In this document: positions 60,647 through 64,000 of the stretch, one piece after another | Layout: each line of letters begins with the position of its first letter | How positions within the stretch are numbered: position 1 is the first letter of the stretch | Notes under the pieces: model-generated | Databases searched by the model: none | What the model saw: the letters and a program-made list of their open reading frames with translations, nothing else | Told to the model about the DNA's origin: nothing | Source: Dermatophagoides farinae | Lineage: Eukaryota; Arthropoda; Arachnida; Sarcoptiformes; Pyroglyphidae | Direction of reading: 5' to 3' | NCBI RefSeq assembly: GCF_024713945.1 | Contig: NC_134681.1 | Coordinates: 4,131,501 to 4,195,500, forward strand | DNA length: 64,000 nt | Made by a program: the position numbers and the translations under genes

Positions 60647-62229
60647 ACACGTATACACTCGACAGATGCAATTAATTTGTAAACCACTTGAACCGGAATA
60701 AAATCATTCCTCATTAAAAATCAACATCATCATCATCATCATATACATTATATTTAGGAATGAATTTTGTTGGTAAACTAAAAAGGAAAAAAAATAATGA
60801 ACCAAAAAAAAAAGAAAAAAAAATCATCATTCTATAGTCCAAATAGAAGCCGGTTTTTTTTGAATGGCCATTGAATCAAAAAAAAAAAATTCTCAACGAC
60901 ATTAATAAATGGGTTAACAAAACCATAATGAATCATCATCGTCATCATCATCGTTATCATCATACATCAATTATTACTGTTGTGTGGTGAGATTTATTTT
61001 TTAAATTGATTGATTGAACACTGAACACACACACACACACTAAACACACACATTATGACAGAAAAAAAAATTGGAGCAAATGGTTATTTTATATGACAAA
61101 AATTTTGTTTTTCAAATGAAATTCATATATATGAAATGCAAGGAAGAAACAAACAAAAAAAAATGTCATTAACGTCATTGATTGATTGATTGATTTTTTT
61201 TCATCCATTATACTCACCACAAAATTGTGTTGGTTCGATTGTGATTGATTGAATCGATGCGAATGGATTGGATTGATTTGGATTCATCAAAAATCCAACA
61301 TTTTGTCATCATCATCATAATAATAATTGTTTTATGTTGTTCGTATTGGTATTAAACACAATCGTTGTTGTTGTTGTTGTTGTCGCTGTTCTCATTTTGT
61401 TTTCTGGTTTTTTTTTGTGTGGATAACAAAAACAAAACAAAAGAAAAAACGTTGCTGGATATGTGCATTTGCAGGACACACACACAAACACAAACACAAC
61501 AAAATCAGACAAACAATGAATTAATTTGTGCCAAAAAAAACCAGACAAAAGGGAAAAAACAAAAAAAACCCATCAAATATGAATCAATGACATTTTCATT
61601 TTTGTTGTTTATACAAACAAACAAAATTGACCAATTGAATTTTTAATTTGTTGTTGTTGTTGTTGTGATTGTGTTTGGGTCAATGTTTCATTGTGGCGCT
61701 TTTTTTTGTTGGTGCCAAAAAATTTTTTTTTTTACACAATCTGGATTGACAACAACACATACACACACACACAGACAGATCTATTCGGCTCATTTTGCTC
61801 AACCAATTTTTTGAATGGAATACTTTGCTGTATGTTGAGCGTGTATGTAGCCTTCGCCGTGGTTGGTTGTTATTAGTGGTGGTGGTGGACACAAGCGCAA
61901 CTTTGCTTAATTTTGTTGATAGAAACTTTCCTAAACATTTCGTAACGTGATTCGGCTGTGCTTGGATTTTTTTCTTTTGGGGGGGGGCAAGAAATTTCCA
62001 TGGAATAATGGATTTTTTTTTCATTGTTTGTGGATAGATTCTTTGTTGTATGTTCCATTTTACAGCTTGTACATTTGTATCGAATGATGTGGTCAATTGA
62101 AATAAAATTTCCATGGATTTTATTTTCAATTTTTTTTTTCAATATATATCCAAATTAAGCGCGTTCACATATACAACCATTTCAACCTAAACGACCATTT
62201 CGACCAGCAATGTCTTTGTGTGTGTTTTA

Positions 62230-62315
62230 TACATGGTGTCTGTCTGTAAAGTCAGTGGCTGATTTCAATTACATCCTAATTTTAAATCAGCCAATGACTT
62301 TACAGACACCCAGTA
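62230..62315. mobile_element. Short hairpin element, probable MITE, TA-flanked
   Basis: The 86-bp segment has arms TAC(A)TGGTGTCTG...AAAGTCAGTGGCTGATTT and the complement on the right, with a short centre. The left arm carries an extra TCTG repeat unit. TA dinucleotides flank both ends. It is non-coding. The arm word TGTCTGTAAAGTCA should let other copies be found in the genome. Confidence 0.65.
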
Positions 62316-62831
62316 TATGCCCAATGCATTCGATCACATTGAAATGACATCATCAACTCTGTTTATTATTATTTTGTTTTTTTTTGTGACGAAAAAAAAG
62401 TCAATTTTTTCTCCTTAAACTTAAATTATTAATCTTTACATTGTTTCAATTACAATTTTAGCCATTGTTTTCATTGTCAATATAAATCTTTACCATCATT
62501 ATTTGTTGTGTGTGTAACCATTTTTTTCTCATTCTCATTACGAAATAAAAGGTATATATCCTATCACGCAAAAAAAAAACTTGTTTGTCTCCATACACAA
62601 ACAAGTTTAATCAATTAAAAAAAATTATTATCGAATCAATTTGACATTGAAATACATTTTTTTTTCTTTATTTGTTCTTGATAGCAATTTGGATAAGATA
62701 TATACTGTATTATTGACGCTTTGCCGCTACCGGTGTTTTTTTTCTTTCTTTCTTTCTTTGACTGGCATTCACTTTCTTTCTTGAAGAAATATTTTGTTCA
62801 TTTTCTAATCGTTAATAATCACCAAAAAAAA

Positions 62832-64000
62832 ATGTTTCATCGTTCAAGTTCGATTTGTCATTCACTTTCGCTGATTGCTGTTCGTACGGCCAATAAAATT
62901 GAACGACAACAATTACAACATCAGATTAGAAAATATTCTGCATGCAACAAAATATTCACGTTTCATCGAGAAAAACGTTTGGAACAAATTGATCAATTAC
63001 AAACAAGAAAAATGTCCGATTATCGTGAAGAAAAAGACACTATGGGAATTGTTCGTGTGCCCGCTGATCGTTTGTATGGTGCACAAACACAACGTTCTCG
63101 TGATAATTTTCGTATTGGTGCCGGACAAAATTGGGATGTAGAACAAATGCCCAAACAAATTATTCATGCATTTGCTGTACTTAAGAAAGCTTGTGCACGT
63201 GTAAATCAATCATATGGTGAATTGGATGAAAAACTAGCTAAAGCCATTCAACAGGCTTGTGATGATGTTATTGATGAACGATTGTCAATCAAAGATGAAT
63301 TTCCATTAGTTATCTGGCAAACTGGTAGCGGTACTCAATCAAATATGAATTGCAATGAAGTTATTGCTAATCGTGCTTCTGAAATTCTTGGTAAGTTTGT
63401 ATTCATCAAAAACTTAGCTGTTAATATTAATAAAAAATTTTTTGTTTTTTTCAGGTGGTAAACGTGGTGCCGAACGTTTGGTACATCCAAATGATCATGT
63501 TAATAAATCACAATCATCAAACGATACTTATCCAACCGCTATGCATATTGCTGCCGCTGTTGAAGTCAATAAGGTATTGTTGCCTGCTTTGGAAAAATTA
63601 CATCAATCATTGATGGCCAAACAAAATGAGTTTGCTAAAATTATTAAAATTGGACGAACTCATTTGCAAGATGCTACACCATTAACACTTGGCCAAGAAT
63701 TTTCTGGTTATTCTGCTCAAGTTCAATTTGGTATCGATCGTGTTAAAGCTGCTTTAGAACCACGTGTCTATTATTTGGCTATCGGTGGTACCGCCGTAGG
63801 AACTGGATTAAATACTCGTGAAAGCTGGGATCGTGATGTTTGCAAACAAATTTCGGAAATTACTGGATTGAATTTCCGTCCAGCACCGAATAAATTTGAA
63901 GCTTTAGCATCTCATGATGCTATGGTTGAATTATCTGGTTCTTTAAATGTTTTGGCTTGTAGTTTGAACAAGATTGCCAATGATATTCGTTTGTTGGCCA
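62832..64000 (+). CDS. FH: Fumarate hydratase (class II fumarase), partial at right edge
   Basis: TCA-cycle enzyme that hydrates fumarate to malate. Exons 62832-63390 and 63455-64000 (continues beyond the window) are joined in phase 1 over a 64-nt intron; 368 aa are visible of about 500. The first 55-60 residues are basic and Ser-rich, a mitochondrial presequence. An internal ATG at 63012 ([12 protein letters not shown]) precedes the conserved core and could give a cytosolic form, as is common for fumarase. Core motifs: [69 protein letters not shown] (catalytic His), [22 protein letters not shown] and [14 protein letters not shown]. The signature GSSxMPxKxN lies past the edge. No frame problems. 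Confidence 0.96.

Larger units (their letters stand above)
52448..62831. other. 10-kb gene-poor, microsatellite-rich stretch
   Basis: No reading frame looks like real protein; those present are translations of GT/CA (58540-58558, 59020-59042 and 60617-60642), GAT/CAT, poly-A/T, (TC)n, CAA/GTT and AATCAG repeats. Two MITE-like elements (53917-54115 and 62230-62315) and a long (TC)n tract lie in it. It could be intergenic or contain large 5' introns of the fumarase or other genes; no tRNA or other RNA gene was recognised. Confidence 0.55.

Noticed and set aside
1-64000. CRISPR arrays, bacterial operons or integrated virus
   Set aside because: No direct repeat-spacer pattern, ribosome binding sites or viral capsid/polymerase frames; the RdRP is of the cellular silencing type with introns.
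1-64000. tRNA or rRNA genes
   Set aside because: I looked for B-box-like GTTCGANNC with paired arms and found only matches inside coding or repeat DNA; a tRNAscan run would settle it.

Overview
The window is AT-rich animal nuclear DNA. It has short GT-AG introns (about 52-82 nt), Asn/Gln/Asp/His homopolymer runs inside proteins, and dense microsatellites (GAT/ATC, CA/TG, poly-A/T). The gene set is metazoan: p24 cargo receptor, p90 RSK, Kibra, IFRD, MPND, fumarase. A cellular-type RNA-dependent RNA polymerase and a divergent 7-TM chemoreceptor-like gene point to a chelicerate. With this composition and gene density, an astigmatan mite of the house-dust/scab-mite type is my best inference; the species cannot be proven from the sequence alone.

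Layout. 0-2.6 kb: a TMED2-like p24 gene (-) and, divergent from it, a four-exon secreted orphan (+). 2.6-11.2 kb: no convincing coding sequence, only microsatellites. 11.2-15 kb: one long five-finger C2H2 protein. 16-20.2 kb: a PLC X-domain protein (+), a coiled-coil protein with a frame break (-) and a small secreted, possibly peptide-precursor gene (+). 20.4-22 kb: IFRD-family gene (-). 24.3-26.3 kb: a short Kibra-like protein without a C2 domain (-). 27.6-30.7 kb: MPND-like RAMA + JAMM protein (+). 31.07-31.26 kb: a near-perfect palindromic element. 31.3-36.1 kb: the RdRP gene (-), with two one-base frame breaks. 37.7-38.2 kb: mitochondrial thioredoxin (+). 39-46 kb: four unrecognised minus-strand genes. 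46.8-49.9 kb: complete p90 RSK (-). 51-52.4 kb: chemoreceptor-like gene (-) with one frame break. 52.4-62.8 kb: about 10 kb without genes but with two TA-flanked MITE-like elements and a long (TC)n tract. 62.8 kb to the edge: fumarase, cut by the window.

Functionally these are mostly unrelated housekeeping and signalling genes: secretory-pathway cargo sorting, ERK-RSK signalling, Hippo scaffolding, mitochondrial redox and TCA metabolism, chromatin, RNAi amplification and chemosensation. I see no operon-like system. The most informative irregularities are: the frame breaks in three otherwise intact genes, all curable by dropping one base; the truncated Kibra; the palindrome beside the RdRP gene; the MITE-like elements; and several lineage-specific proteins. 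Gene models were built by hand from ORFs, GT-AG sites and reading-frame phase. Exon joins are reliable where protein similarity crosses them and less so in the orphan genes.
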